Program-made: the position numbers and the translations under genes | Assembly: GCA_016124515.1 (NCBI GenBank) | Contig: WGNN01000092.1 | Coordinates: forward strand, 1 to 35,091 | Origin: a bacterium | GTDB taxonomy: Bacteria; Bacteroidota; Bacteroidia; CAILMK01; JACPUW01 | Direction of reading: 5' to 3' | DNA: 35,091 bases | The notes under the pieces: model-generated | The model's database searches: none | What the model was told of the DNA's origin: nothing | The model's input: only the letters and a program-made list of their open reading frames with translations | Shown here: positions 1 to 8,115 of the stretch, one piece after another | How positions within the stretch are numbered: position 1 is the stretch's first letter | Layout: each line of letters begins with the position of its first letter

Positions 1-114
1 AACGCGAGCCAAGTTATCCTTTCATCACGACATTCGTACACAGCAAATCGAAAAGTCCATCTTGAATCTCGTTGGCAACGAAACAAGAAAATCGCATCAT
101 TTTCAAATCTCCAA

Positions 115-151
115 ATTTTCAAATTGACATCATCGCATCAGCAAATTAGCA
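115..151. repeat. Direct repeat copy A (37 bp)
   Basis: Bases 115-151 are identical to 297-333, which is 182 bp away. The shared segment begins ATTTTCAAATTGACATC and ends CAAATTAGCA. Both copies are preceded by a related CATCATTTTCAAA-like run, so the duplicated unit was probably longer and has diverged. Confidence 0.8.
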
Positions 152-220
152 CTCCTGAAATAATTGGTGATAAGTGATAGGTGATGAACAAACTGATTGT
201 TTCGTATTTCAACTCAAAAG

Positions 221-241
221 ATTGCGGATCAAGTCCGCAAT
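221..241. repeat. REP-like palindrome
   Basis: An 8-bp perfect inverted repeat, ATTGCGGA and TCCGCAAT, flanks a 5-base TCAAG loop. The compact GC-rich hairpin in an AT-rich intergenic region resembles dispersed REP-type elements. There is no T-run on the plus side, so it is not a classic terminator. Whether it recurs elsewhere in the genome cannot be seen from this window. Confidence 0.5.
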
Positions 242-296
242 GACGGTAGGGTTTGTTGGGGTTTTGACCTCGCAACGCGAGCCAGATAATCCCATC

Positions 297-333
297 ATTT
301 TCAAATTGACATCATCGCATCAGCAAATTAGCA
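297..333. repeat. Direct repeat copy B (37 bp)
   Basis: This is the second copy of the 37-bp repeat at 115-151. It ends only 15 bp before the argS stop codon (348-350 on the minus strand) and runs on into further CAAATCAGCACATC-type microrepeats. Confidence 0.8.
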
Positions 334-347
334 AATCAGCACATCAA

Positions 348-2132
348 CTACATATATTCCGGCAGGGTAATGCCCAGCAGCGATGCGCTAAAAGACAGGG
401 TTTGTTCAATTTGATGGATGAGAGCCAGACGGAAATTGCGCTTTGCCGCATCTTCTTCGCGGATAACAGGGCTATCGGCGTAAAAACTGCTGAAGGTTTT
501 TGCCAACTCGTAGCAGTAGTTGGCTATTACCGCGGGGCTGTAGTTGTTTTCGGCCTCCGCCAGTACTTCATTCAGGCTGTAGAGCATCATGCACAATTCT
601 CGTTCCTGCGCACTCAAGGTATCGGGTATTTGTTCTACGGCTATGCTTGCCAAATGGTGTCCCAATTTGCGCTCCACGCTTTTGATACGGGTAAAATTGT
701 ATTGGATAAATGGGCCGGTATTTCCTTGAAAATCAATGGATTCTTCTGGATTGAACACCATGCGCTTCTTGGGGTCAACTTTTAGCAGAAAGTATTTGAG
801 CGCGCCGAGCCCTAGATTCGTGTAGAGAGCTTGCAATTCCTGTTCGCTCAGCGACTCGGTTTTGCCCAACAATTCGGTTTGTTTTCGTGCCACATCGCGC
901 ATTTCAAATATCATGTCATCGGCATCAACCACGGTGCCTTCACGCGTTTTCATGCGTCCGGTGGGCAGGTCTATCATGCCGTAGCTCAGGTGGTAAATGC
1001 CATTGGCGTAGGGGCGTTGCAGCTTTTGCATTATGAGCTTAAGCACCTTAAAGTGGTATTCCTGCTCATCGCCCACCACATAAATGGAGCGGTTTATATG
1101 GTAGTCCTGGTATTTGAGTTCGGCGGTGCCAATGTCTTGGGTCATATACACCGAGGTGCCATCGCTTCGCAGCACCAGCTTTTCGTCCAGGCCATCGGCG
1201 GTCAAATCGCACCACACCGAACCATCTTCGCGCTTATAGAAAACCCCTTTTTCCAGGCCTTCATTTATAAGGTCTTTGCCCAGCAAATAGGTGTTGCTTT
1301 CGTAGTAAAATTGGTCAAAACTCACGCCCAGACTTTCGTAGGTTTTGTTGTGGCCTTCATATACCCAGCCGTTCATGGTTTTCCACAGCGACAGCACTTC
1401 AGGGTCGCCGGCTTCCCATTTGCGCAGCATTTCCTGTGCTTCTTTCAGCAAGGGCGCTTCGCGTTTTGCCTGGTCTTTTTCCATACCCTGTGCCACCAGT
1501 TGTTTTATTTCTTCCTGGTATTCGCGCTCAAAATCCACGTAGTATTTGGCCACGAGTTTATCGCCTTTGGTTCCGCTGTTTTCCGGCGTTTCGCCTTTAC
1601 CGCTTTTTTGCCAGGCCAGCATGCTTTTGCAAATGTGTATGCCGCGGTCGTTTATCAGGTTGGCTTTTACCACTTCGTGTCCGCGGGCAGCCAAAATATT
1701 GGCAATGGAGTAGCCAAGCAGGTTGTTTCGCACGTGGCCCAGGTGCAGGGGTTTGTTGGTATTGGGCGATGAAAACTCTACCATTATTTTGTCGGGAGCG
1801 GCCACTTTTTCCAGCCTTTGCTTGCCGCCGCTTTGCAGCAGGGCTATTTCATTTACCCAAAAATCGGTGGTGAGTTTCAGGTTCAAAAAGCCCTTTACCA
1901 CATTGTATGCTTCCACCTCTGCAATGCTTTCTTGCAGTTCGTGGCCTATTTCTTCGGCTATTTGCTCGGGCTTTTTGCGGGCCGCTTTGGTAAAGGGAAA
2001 CACCACAAGGGTATAATCACCTTCAAACTCTTTGCGGGTTTTTTGTACGGGTACACTGGTATTTTCTTCAATGCCGTAAAGTTTTTGTGCGGCTTTAATG
2101 GCTTCTTGTTCTATGCGCTCTTTTATATTCAT
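348..2132 (-). CDS. argS: Arginyl-tRNA synthetase
   Basis: Cytoplasmic class I aminoacyl-tRNA synthetase that charges tRNA-Arg using ATP. The 594 residues match the usual ArgS length. The N-terminal Add-1-like domain covers about residues 1-85. The HIGH signature appears as PLHLGH at about 128-133 within an SSPNTNKP context, and the KMSKS-equivalent loop reads GRMKTREG, as is common in ArgS. The C-terminal DALR anticodon-binding domain starts near the GPFIQYNFTRIKS segment and runs to the end. The start is the ATG at 2132; no Shine-Dalgarno sequence is visible, as is normal for Bacteroidota. It lies 154 bp downstream of a dehydrogenase gene on the same strand and may or may not be co-transcribed with it. 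Confidence 0.97.
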   Translation of the reverse strand: MNIKERIEQEAIKAAQKLYGIEENTSVPVQKTRKEFEGDYTLVVFPFTKAARKKPEQIAEEIGHELQESIAEVEAYNVVKGFLNLKLTTDFWVNEIALLQSGGKQRLEKVAAPDKIMVEFSSPNTNKPLHLGHVRNNLLGYSIANILAARGHEVVKANLINDRGIHICKSMLAWQKSGKGETPENSGTKGDKLVAKYYVDFEREYQEEIKQLVAQGMEKDQAKREAPLLKEAQEMLRKWEAGDPEVLSLWKTMNGWVYEGHNKTYESLGVSFDQFYYESNTYLLGKDLINEGLEKGVFYKREDGSVWCDLTADGLDEKLVLRSDGTSVYMTQDIGTAELKYQDYHINRSIYVVGDEQEYHFKVLKLIMQKLQRPYANGIYHLSYGMIDLPTGRMKTREGTVVDADDMIFEMRDVARKQTELLGKTESLSEQELQALYTNLGLGALKYFLLKVDPKKRMVFNPEESIDFQGNTGPFIQYNFTRIKSVERKLGHHLASIAVEQIPDTLSAQERELCMMLYSLNEVLAEAENNYSPAVIANYCYELAKTFSSFYADSPVIREEDAAKRNFRLALIHQIEQTLSFSASLLGITLPEYM

Positions 2133-2286
2133 TTTATTGCTTGTTCATTATATGCTTAAGGCTTCACCAAAATGGCTGAAATCTGATTTTCGGTTCTCAA
2201 AAAGGTGTTTTCTTCATCTGCAAACGCAACACTTTCATTTATGCGCTTGGTTATTTTTTGGCTTTTTTACTGCCATGATCCGTCGG

Positions 2287-3087
2287 TTATTTAAATGGCG
2301 AATCGGGCTCTTTTTTTACAAAGTTGTAGGTCATTTTGTCCATAAACGAATTGAACAATTTGTTGAGCAAAACGGTGACTTTGCCCATTGGTGTCAGTAT
2401 CAACACTTTTTTGCGCTTGTCAATGGCTTTTATCATGTGCTCTGCCACTTCCTGTGCAGTCATCAGCTTGCCTTCGTTCAGCGGTGATTCGCCTTGTTGG
2501 CTGCCATCGGCGGTAAGGGCGGTATTTCTTATATTGCTCTCGGTGTAGCCCGGGCAAAGGGTAAGCACATGCAAACCTGTTTTCAGGTTTTCGGTTCGGA
2601 GGGCTTCTAAAAAACCGTTCATGGCAAACTTTGAAGCGGAATATCCGGTGCGGGCAGGCAAGCCTCTGAAACCCGCTATGCTCGATACACCAACCACAGT
2701 GCCTTGGCTTGCTATAAGGTGTTTAATGGCGTATTTGGTGCAATATACCATGCCCCAAAAGTTGATGTCCATACTTTGCTTAAGTACTTTCAAATCAAGG
2801 TCTTCAAAAACCGCTCGCATAGAAATTCCTGCATTGTTTACCAACACGTCTATGCGGTTATAGGCTTTCAGCGTTTCGTCAATCAACTGTTTGCAGTCGG
2901 CTTCCACGCTCACATCGCAGGCCACTGCTATGCATTGCACGCCATGTTTTTCGCACTCGGCCTTTGTTTCGTTGAGCCGGCTTAGGTTGCGAGCGGCTAT
3001 GGCGGTGTGGTATCCGCGGCGGGCAAAGGCCACCGCGCAAGCCTTGCCAATGCCTGATGAGGCTCCGGTGATGATGGCTACTTTCAT
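2287..3087 (-). CDS. Short-chain dehydrogenase/reductase (SDR family)
   Basis: NAD(P)-dependent oxidoreductase with a classical SDR Rossmann fold, substrate unknown. From the ATG at 3087 it is 266 residues. The cofactor motif TGASSGIG is at 7-14, NNAG at 84-87, the catalytic serine is in the VSSIAG segment at about 135, and the YSASK motif gives Tyr149 and Lys153. The frame is open up to 3132, but the extra 15 residues precede the normal SDR beginning (MKVAIITG), so I take 3087. A basic, hydrophobic C-terminal extension (about residues 225-266) could associate with membrane, as in some SDRs that act on lipids; that is inference. It is transcribed away from the GNAT-like gene at 3235. Confidence 0.92.
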   Translation of the reverse strand: MKVAIITGASSGIGKACAVAFARRGYHTAIAARNLSRLNETKAECEKHGVQCIAVACDVSVEADCKQLIDETLKAYNRIDVLVNNAGISMRAVFEDLDLKVLKQSMDINFWGMVYCTKYAIKHLIASQGTVVGVSSIAGFRGLPARTGYSASKFAMNGFLEALRTENLKTGLHVLTLCPGYTESNIRNTALTADGSQQGESPLNEGKLMTAQEVAEHMIKAIDKRKKVLILTPMGKVTVLLNKLFNSFMDKMTYNFVKKEPDSPFK

Positions 3088-3234
3088 GCGTAATTTGTTG
3101 TGGTGAAGCAGCTTTTTATTGCCCAACACCATCTGTTGCTACGCAGGTGTTGCAAGGCAAAAATGAAAAGCACCGCACCATTAATTTCCATTCAATTTTT
3201 TGTTGAAGTTTGCAAAGGTGATAAAATTCGCACA

Positions 3235-4398
3235 ATGAAGGTGTTGGAAGTACATGACAAGAAGACCAAAGCGCTTTTTCACAAGACGCTAAAAACCATC
3301 TACCACAGCGACTCCAACTATGTGTATCCGTTGGAAAGCGACATTGAATTTGTGTTTAATCCAACTAAAAATCCCGCTTTCAACAATGGAGAAGCCATTC
3401 GCTGGGTATTGTTGAATACAAAAGGAACGCCCATTGGCAGGGTGGCTGCTTTTTATGACCTCAACCAACAGCAGGAAACGCCTTACCCGGTGGGCGGCAT
3501 GGGTTTTTTTGAATGCATTGATGATGAAGATGCGGCCAAGTTGCTGATGGACACTGCTAAAAACTGGTTGGAAGCCCACGGGATGAAAGCCATGGATGGC
3601 CCCATAAATTTTGGTGAAAGAGATAAATTCTGGGGATTGCTGGTGGACGGTTTTACCCAGCCAACTTATCTCGAAAATTACAATCCGGCCTATTACCGGC
3701 GGTTTTTTGAAAATTATGGATTCAGGCAATACATAGAACAAGACACCTACCGAATAGACAGGCAAAGTTTTGATGCCAAGCGTTTTACCAAAGTGGCGGA
3801 GTGGATAAGCCGCAAGCCGGGATTTAAGTTTGAGCATTTCAGAATGGCCGAGGTAGAGCGTTTTGCACGCGATTTTGTGACCGTTTACAACAGCGCCTGG
3901 GAGAAGTTTGTAAACTTTAAACCCATAACCGTGGAGCAGGTAATGAGCACCATGAAAGCCATGAAAAATATTCTGATAGAAGATTTTATTTGGTTTGGCT
4001 ACGTAAACAACGAGCCCGCCGGCATAATGGTAATGATACCGGATGTAAACCAGCTTTTGGCACACATGGAAGGCAAAATGACCGCTTTGAATAAACTCAG
4101 GTTTTTGTACCTGAAAAACGTGCGAAAAATGACGCGCGCCAAGGGACTTGTGTTTGGCGTGGTGCCAAAATACCGAAAGTACGGTGTGGAAACGGTGATG
4201 ATTTACCGCTTTTACAAAACCGTTTCGCAAACCTGGCAATACAATACCGTGGAGCTTAGCTGGGTGGGCAAATTCAATGAGCGGATGGCGGCGTTGATGC
4301 AGAATATCAATGCACACGTGGCAAAAAAGCACTTGACCTACCGCTATTTATTTGACGATAGCTTGCCTTTTGAGCCTTACAAAATCAAGTCAGAGTAA
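3235..4398 (+). CDS. GNAT-like acyltransferase family protein
   Basis: A protein of 387 residues resembling a Bacteroidota family usually annotated as a GNAT-fold N-acetyltransferase of unknown substrate. The N-terminal half has a GNAT-like pattern: a RWVLLNTKGTPIGRVAAF strand pair, followed by a PVGGMGFFECIDD segment and an amphipathic helix (AAKLLMDTAKNWLEAHGM). The C-terminal half repeats an acetyltransferase-like arrangement around the FGVVPKYRKYGVET segment. The frame is open from 3100, but residues before the ATG at 3235 look noncoding, and MKVLEVHDKKTK is a natural start. There is no signal peptide or membrane segment, so it is probably cytoplasmic. Its neighbours give no pathway clue. 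The family call is moderate and the substrate unknown. Confidence 0.7.
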   Translation: MKVLEVHDKKTKALFHKTLKTIYHSDSNYVYPLESDIEFVFNPTKNPAFNNGEAIRWVLLNTKGTPIGRVAAFYDLNQQQETPYPVGGMGFFECIDDEDAAKLLMDTAKNWLEAHGMKAMDGPINFGERDKFWGLLVDGFTQPTYLENYNPAYYRRFFENYGFRQYIEQDTYRIDRQSFDAKRFTKVAEWISRKPGFKFEHFRMAEVERFARDFVTVYNSAWEKFVNFKPITVEQVMSTMKAMKNILIEDFIWFGYVNNEPAGIMVMIPDVNQLLAHMEGKMTALNKLRFLYLKNVRKMTRAKGLVFGVVPKYRKYGVETVMIYRFYKTVSQTWQYNTVELSWVGKFNERMAALMQNINAHVAKKHLTYRYLFDDSLPFEPYKIKSE

Positions 4399-4414
4399 TT
4401 TTTTTTCAAAAATA

Positions 4415-4445
4415 TTTGGGCAAAAAAGAAAGTAGATTACATTTG
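4415..4445 (+). promoter_or_regulatory. Bacteroidota-type promoter of tRNA-Lys
   Basis: TTTG at 4415-4418 and TACATTTG at 4438-4445 are separated by 19 bases. This is the known Bacteroidota sigma-ABfr consensus (TTTG, N19, TAnnTTTG). Transcription would start near 4452, about 17 bases before the mature tRNA. Confidence 0.75.
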
Positions 4446-4468
4446 CAGCCCCAAACGGGAAATAAGCC

Positions 4469-4541
4469 GACTCGGTAGCTCAGCTGGCAGAGCATCTCCC
4501 TTTTAAGGAGAGGGTCTTGGGTTCGAATCCCAACCGAGTCA
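4469..4541 (+). tRNA. trnK: tRNA-Lys (anticodon TTT)
   Basis: A 73-nt cloverleaf. The acceptor stem is GACTCGG paired with CCGAGTC, with discriminator A at 4541. The D-stem is GCTC/GAGC, the anticodon stem TCTCC/GGAGA with loop CTTTTAA, and the T-arm TTGGG-TTCGAAT-CCCAA. The anticodon is TTT at 4502-4504, decoding lysine. CCA is not encoded and would be added after transcription. It has its own promoter upstream and a hairpin terminator 14 bases downstream, so it is a single-gene transcription unit. Confidence 0.97.
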
Positions 4542-4554
4542 CTCAATTGATATA

Positions 4555-4586
4555 GAGCCTGTTGCAATTTGCGGCAGGCTTTTTTT
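4555..4586 (+). terminator. Intrinsic terminator after tRNA-Lys
   Basis: GAGCCTG at 4555-4561 pairs with CAGGCTT at 4575-4581. The pairing extends inwards through G-T wobbles and GC/GC, closing an AATTT loop, and a seven-base T-run follows. Confidence 0.8.
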
Positions 4587-4732
4587 ATGTGCTGCATCGG
4601 GGTAGATGAAAGCACAGAAACAGCGTACGCGGCAAGACTCAAAAAAGAGGGCGTTTGAACACAAATAACCCTGAATTTCAAAAACTTGGATATTAGGGTA
4701 GATGCATTATTTTTACCCGCAAACTTTGTTGT

Positions 4733-6493
4733 ATGCGCTTGTTGCTAGCCTTTTTGTTATTGCCGGCTTTGTGCGAGGCACAGTATATTAGCCACGGACC
4801 TGTTATTGGTGCTGTTACCGATTCGTCGTGCAAAATTTTTGTCAGATGCCCGGCAAGCGACATGGTGGAGTTGCAATACGCCACCGATTCGTCATTTTCG
4901 TCGCCACGCAGTGTGCAAGTGCCTGTAGATGCTGCCAACGATTCAACGGCTATCATTAAACTTAGCAATTTGGAGGCTTTTACCCGCTACTTTTACCGCT
5001 TCAATATTGGTGGAAAAACCGATGAACGCCACGGGTTTTTTACCACTTTCCCCACAGAAAATACATCTGCGCATTTTACCTTGGTAACGGGCTCGTGTCA
5101 AGAAACCGACAATATGAAAGTGTTTAAGCGCATGGCAGAATTGGAGCCGTTATTATTTTTACATAGTGGCGATTTTACCTATCCGAGTTACCAACTCAAC
5201 GATTCTTATCCGGCAAATTACCAAACAGTGGTGCAATCGTGGCACCGCAAATACGAGGAAAAAAGAATGCACCGCATGCTCTACAAAGTTCCGATTGATT
5301 ACGTGAACGATGACGATGATGGCTACGGCACAGAGCAGAATTATTGGCTCAATACACGTTATAAAAAGGAGGGCTCCAAAATAATAAACTACATAACGGT
5401 GGATACGCTACCTGTGGCGGGCAGGTATAATGTAAATAAGGCCTACAGCAATTTGTTTCCGCACTACCAACTGCCCGATACCGCAAATGGTTTGTACCAC
5501 AACTACCGTGTGGGCAATGTGGAGGTGTTTTTTCTTGATTCAAGAGCCAATGCTGCACCCTACAATGAGGCTTTTGTTTATGACGAAAAAAGTAATAATT
5601 GGAGCTTTGCACCCGACAGCAGCCACCGCATTTTGGGCAGGGCGCAAATGAATTGGCTCAAAAGCAGCCTGAAGAAATCTGATGCCCAATGGAAAATTAT
5701 AGTAAGTGGTGTCCCTTTCAACAAAAGCTTGAAAAAGTTGGTTGATTTTGGTTTGATGTTTCAGAATTACGAATTGCCTTATGGCAAAAGCACCGCCACT
5801 GGTTTTAAGCTTGCCACCTCCTTTGCCGCGTATTGGGCAGGTTATCCGCAAAGTCAGCGCGAACTACTTTCTTTTGTAAAAGTCCATTCAATTGAGAATG
5901 TACTGTTCGTGTCGGGCGACAGCCACCACAATGTAATAGATGATGGTGGCAACGCAGGTTTGCCCGAATTGAATGCGAGCGGCATGAGTGTGACCGACCT
6001 GAGTCTTGCGTTTCAAATAGATAAGTTTTCATCAACCATGGGTTATGCTGTGCGCGATTCTTTTTGGAATGGCGGTGGAAACGGCCTGGGCAACAACCCG
6101 AATTTTAACAATGCTTTTGGCAAAATAGAAGTATTTGGCAATGACTCGTTGCGCCTAAGTGTAGTGGACGAAAACGGGACAACTATAGCAAAAACCACCC
6201 TATTTGCTGAAGTAGAAACTTCTGCGAGGGCGGTTAAACCAATGCATTTGGTTGTTTATCCCAATCCGGCCAATGACCAAATATATCTGCAAATGAGCGA
6301 AGATTTGGTAAATGAATCCGCTATCTTGAAAGTGGTAAACAGCTCCGGCAAGGTGGTTTTTCAAGAAACAACGCGTGTGCGCTCCCGCCATACACTTTCA
6401 GTGACGCATCTACCGGCAGGTATTTACCAGCTCCAACTTGCTACTGCCACAAAGGTGGCTTTCGGTAAGTTTGTGCTTGTTGGCCGGCAGTAG
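4733..6493 (+). CDS. Secreted PhoD-like metallophosphatase with T9SS C-terminal sorting domain
   Basis: Probable extracellular or cell-surface phosphatase/phosphodiesterase of the PhoD-like calcineurin superfamily, 586 residues. It has an N-terminal signal peptide (about 1-16, ending CEA). A fibronectin-like N-terminal domain covers about 17-108, as in PhoD proteins, and the metallophosphatase core about 114-480. Motifs are GSC at 120-122, GDFTY at 146-150, an acidic NDDDDGYG segment at about 192-199, GRAQMNWLK at 302-310, SGVPF at 325-329 and GDSHHN at 395-400. The C-terminal 85 residues form a type A T9SS sorting domain: a YPNP motif near 509, an SSGKVVF strand and a PAGIYQLQL motif. This implies Sec export, then T9SS passage and surface attachment or release. 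The canonical DDHD stretch reads DDDD here. The gene stands alone and converges on the EPS operon. Confidence 0.88.
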   Translation: MRLLLAFLLLPALCEAQYISHGPVIGAVTDSSCKIFVRCPASDMVELQYATDSSFSSPRSVQVPVDAANDSTAIIKLSNLEAFTRYFYRFNIGGKTDERHGFFTTFPTENTSAHFTLVTGSCQETDNMKVFKRMAELEPLLFLHSGDFTYPSYQLNDSYPANYQTVVQSWHRKYEEKRMHRMLYKVPIDYVNDDDDGYGTEQNYWLNTRYKKEGSKIINYITVDTLPVAGRYNVNKAYSNLFPHYQLPDTANGLYHNYRVGNVEVFFLDSRANAAPYNEAFVYDEKSNNWSFAPDSSHRILGRAQMNWLKSSLKKSDAQWKIIVSGVPFNKSLKKLVDFGLMFQNYELPYGKSTATGFKLATSFAAYWAGYPQSQRELLSFVKVHSIENVLFVSGDSHHNVIDDGGNAGLPELNASGMSVTDLSLAFQIDKFSSTMGYAVRDSFWNGGGNGLGNNPNFNNAFGKIEVFGNDSLRLSVVDENGTTIAKTTLFAEVETSARAVKPMHLVVYPNPANDQIYLQMSEDLVNESAILKVVNSSGKVVFQETTRVRSRHTLSVTHLPAGIYQLQLATATKVAFGKFVLVGRQ

Positions 6494-6668
6494 GGTGCTG
6501 GTTGTTATGGTTATGGGGCTTCAGAATTGGCTGTAAGTGAATAACAAATTGTCGACATTGTAACCTCATCAAAACGGTTGATTTATCATGTCAGAATCTA
6601 TTCAAACTAGTCGTGATTTTATACTATTGACTTTGAACATCGTCAAATGTACGGCTATTTGTTTTGGG

Positions 6669-6699
6669 TTTTAAAAGGCATTTGAATCCCCTTTTAAAA
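6669..6699 (-). other. AT-rich inverted repeat at the 3' end of the EPS operon
   Basis: TTTTAAAAGG at 6669-6678 and CCTTTTAAAA at 6690-6699 form a 10-bp perfect stem with an 11-base loop, overlapping the last codons of the phosphotransferase gene. No T-run follows on the minus strand, so it is at best a weak terminator or an RNA-end stabiliser. No better terminator is visible in the convergent gap 6494-6670. Confidence 0.3.
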
Positions 6700-8059
6700 G
6701 CTGAACGATGGTAAGAAAGAACACCTTAATCTCGAGCAAAAACGTCCATTTAGAAATGTAGTAGTGGTCAAATTTGACACGGTTTTCCATCTCTTCTGAT
6801 TTTTTGGTTTCTCCGCGAAAACCTTTGGCTTGAGCAAGTCCTGTGATGCCTGGCTTAATGGCATGCCTATAGCCAAAGTCTTTGATTTTATTTTTGAACC
6901 CTTCGTTTAGAGGTATTGGATGTGGGCGAGGCCCTACTATGGACATATCTCCCTTCAAGACATTAATAAATTGTGGTAGTTCATCAAGGCTCGTCTTTCT
7001 AAGGAGCCTGCCTATTGGTGTGATTCTTGGGTCGTTTTTTGAAGCCTGCTTAAATTCGATATTATTGTGCAGGTACATTGTTCTGAATTTAAAGCACATG
7101 AACGTTTGTCCTTTTTCACCTTCTCTGGGCTGAAGGAAAAATACTGGACCGTTAGACGTGACCTTTATCAATAATGCAATTACAGGGAAGAGCCAGCTAA
7201 GGACAAATATGAAGACAAGTACTGAGAATAATACGTCGAAAAATCGCTTCAATTGTCTATTGTGCAGTTCTTCCAAAGGGGAGTGCGTAAGGTGCATGAC
7301 AGGTAGCTTTCCGATTTGGCTAATTTCTATTTGAGTACCATAATCTTGACTCATAATAGGAATCATGGTCACATCAATATGGTGGTTTACTGAAAGTTGA
7401 AGTAGTGTGTCAAGGATGTTTTGCGGCAGGTTATATGAGCAATAGAATATTCTTTCTGATCTTTTCTTTTTTAGAATATTCAGTAGTTTTTCCTTGTTCT
7501 CAATGGTTTCGGGCTTAATGTAGCCCGCTCCCTTTAACCCAAATTCCTTATGTTCTTGAAGAAATTTTTCAATGGTCTTTGCATCATATTCATTGCCCAT
7601 AACCACATATTGCTCAATAAAGTAGCCTCGCAACCGCATTTGTCTTATAAAAGAAATGCCTGCAACACGCCATAAAATTACGCCTTGTATGATCATACTA
7701 TAGGTGATGAACAATTGCTTGGTAGGGTAGTATTCCACTTGATGAACAGATAGGAAAGCAGTTGCAAGGAAGAAGTGAATTATTGTGATTTTAAGGTTAA
7801 GCTTCACTACCCTGTAGATAGTTACTGTTCGCTTATTGTGGTACGCATCATAAAAATGCGTCAGAATTATCCATAGCACATTGGAGTAGAGTAGGAAATA
7901 GAGGTAAGGTTTTTCCGCAAGAATGGTGAGTATATCTATTTTCCCATATCGGATTAAAAAAGACAGGAAAAAAGCAGAGTTGATAATGATCTGGTCTATA
8001 CATAATTGTATAATGTCAAAAAAAAACCAGGTCCCTTTTTTAGAACTGAGTAATGGCAT
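6671..8059 (-). CDS. Polyprenyl glycosylphosphotransferase (initiating sugar transferase, WcaJ/WbaP type)
   Basis: Inner-membrane enzyme that starts repeat-unit assembly by moving a sugar-1-phosphate from a nucleotide sugar to undecaprenyl phosphate; 462 residues. The N-terminal half has about four membrane segments (within 12-125) followed by a nucleotide-binding-like regulatory domain around 145-240. The C-terminal bacterial sugar transferase domain begins near residue 268 (KRFFDVLFSV) with one further membrane segment. It carries the family motifs PVFFLQPREG, CFKFRTM, a SLDELPQFINVLKGDMS segment, VGPRPHP and KPGITGLAQ. Start ATG at 8059. It is the last gene of the nine-gene EPS operon, 56 bp after the fusion gene. 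Which sugar it uses (glucose, galactose or another) cannot be told from the sequence. Confidence 0.94.
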   Translation of the reverse strand: MPLLSSKKGTWFFFDIIQLCIDQIIINSAFFLSFLIRYGKIDILTILAEKPYLYFLLYSNVLWIILTHFYDAYHNKRTVTIYRVVKLNLKITIIHFFLATAFLSVHQVEYYPTKQLFITYSMIIQGVILWRVAGISFIRQMRLRGYFIEQYVVMGNEYDAKTIEKFLQEHKEFGLKGAGYIKPETIENKEKLLNILKKKRSERIFYCSYNLPQNILDTLLQLSVNHHIDVTMIPIMSQDYGTQIEISQIGKLPVMHLTHSPLEELHNRQLKRFFDVLFSVLVFIFVLSWLFPVIALLIKVTSNGPVFFLQPREGEKGQTFMCFKFRTMYLHNNIEFKQASKNDPRITPIGRLLRKTSLDELPQFINVLKGDMSIVGPRPHPIPLNEGFKNKIKDFGYRHAIKPGITGLAQAKGFRGETKKSEEMENRVKFDHYYISKWTFLLEIKVFFLTIVQLLKGDSNAF

Positions 8060-8115
8060 GTTGATGTGGTGTGGGTGGTTGGGGAAAGTGGGATTGTGTG
8101 GGTGTGGATTTTTGT

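Larger units (their letters stand above)
1..347. other. Noncoding region downstream of argS with decayed repeats
   Basis: No convincing gene lies here; the open frame beginning at 174 is antisense to argS and has no recognisable domain. The stretch contains a 37-bp direct repeat, a shorter repeated 11-mer (AACGCGAGCCA at 1-11 and 274-284), a REP-like palindrome, and low-complexity runs of the GCAAATTAGC type. The arrangement suggests a partly duplicated intergenic element. Confidence 0.6.

Noticed and set aside
174-785. 203-codon plus-strand frame antisense to argS
   Set aside because: It is the complement of a highly conserved synthetase and shows no domain; several other long antisense frames in argS and elsewhere have the same cause.
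4406-4681. 91-codon minus-strand frame across tRNA-Lys
   Set aside because: It overlaps the tRNA, its promoter and its terminator, and encodes nothing recognisable.
6494-6670. Search for a bidirectional terminator between the phosphatase and the EPS operon
   Set aside because: Only the AT-rich 6669-6699 stem without a T-run was found; not enough to call a terminator.
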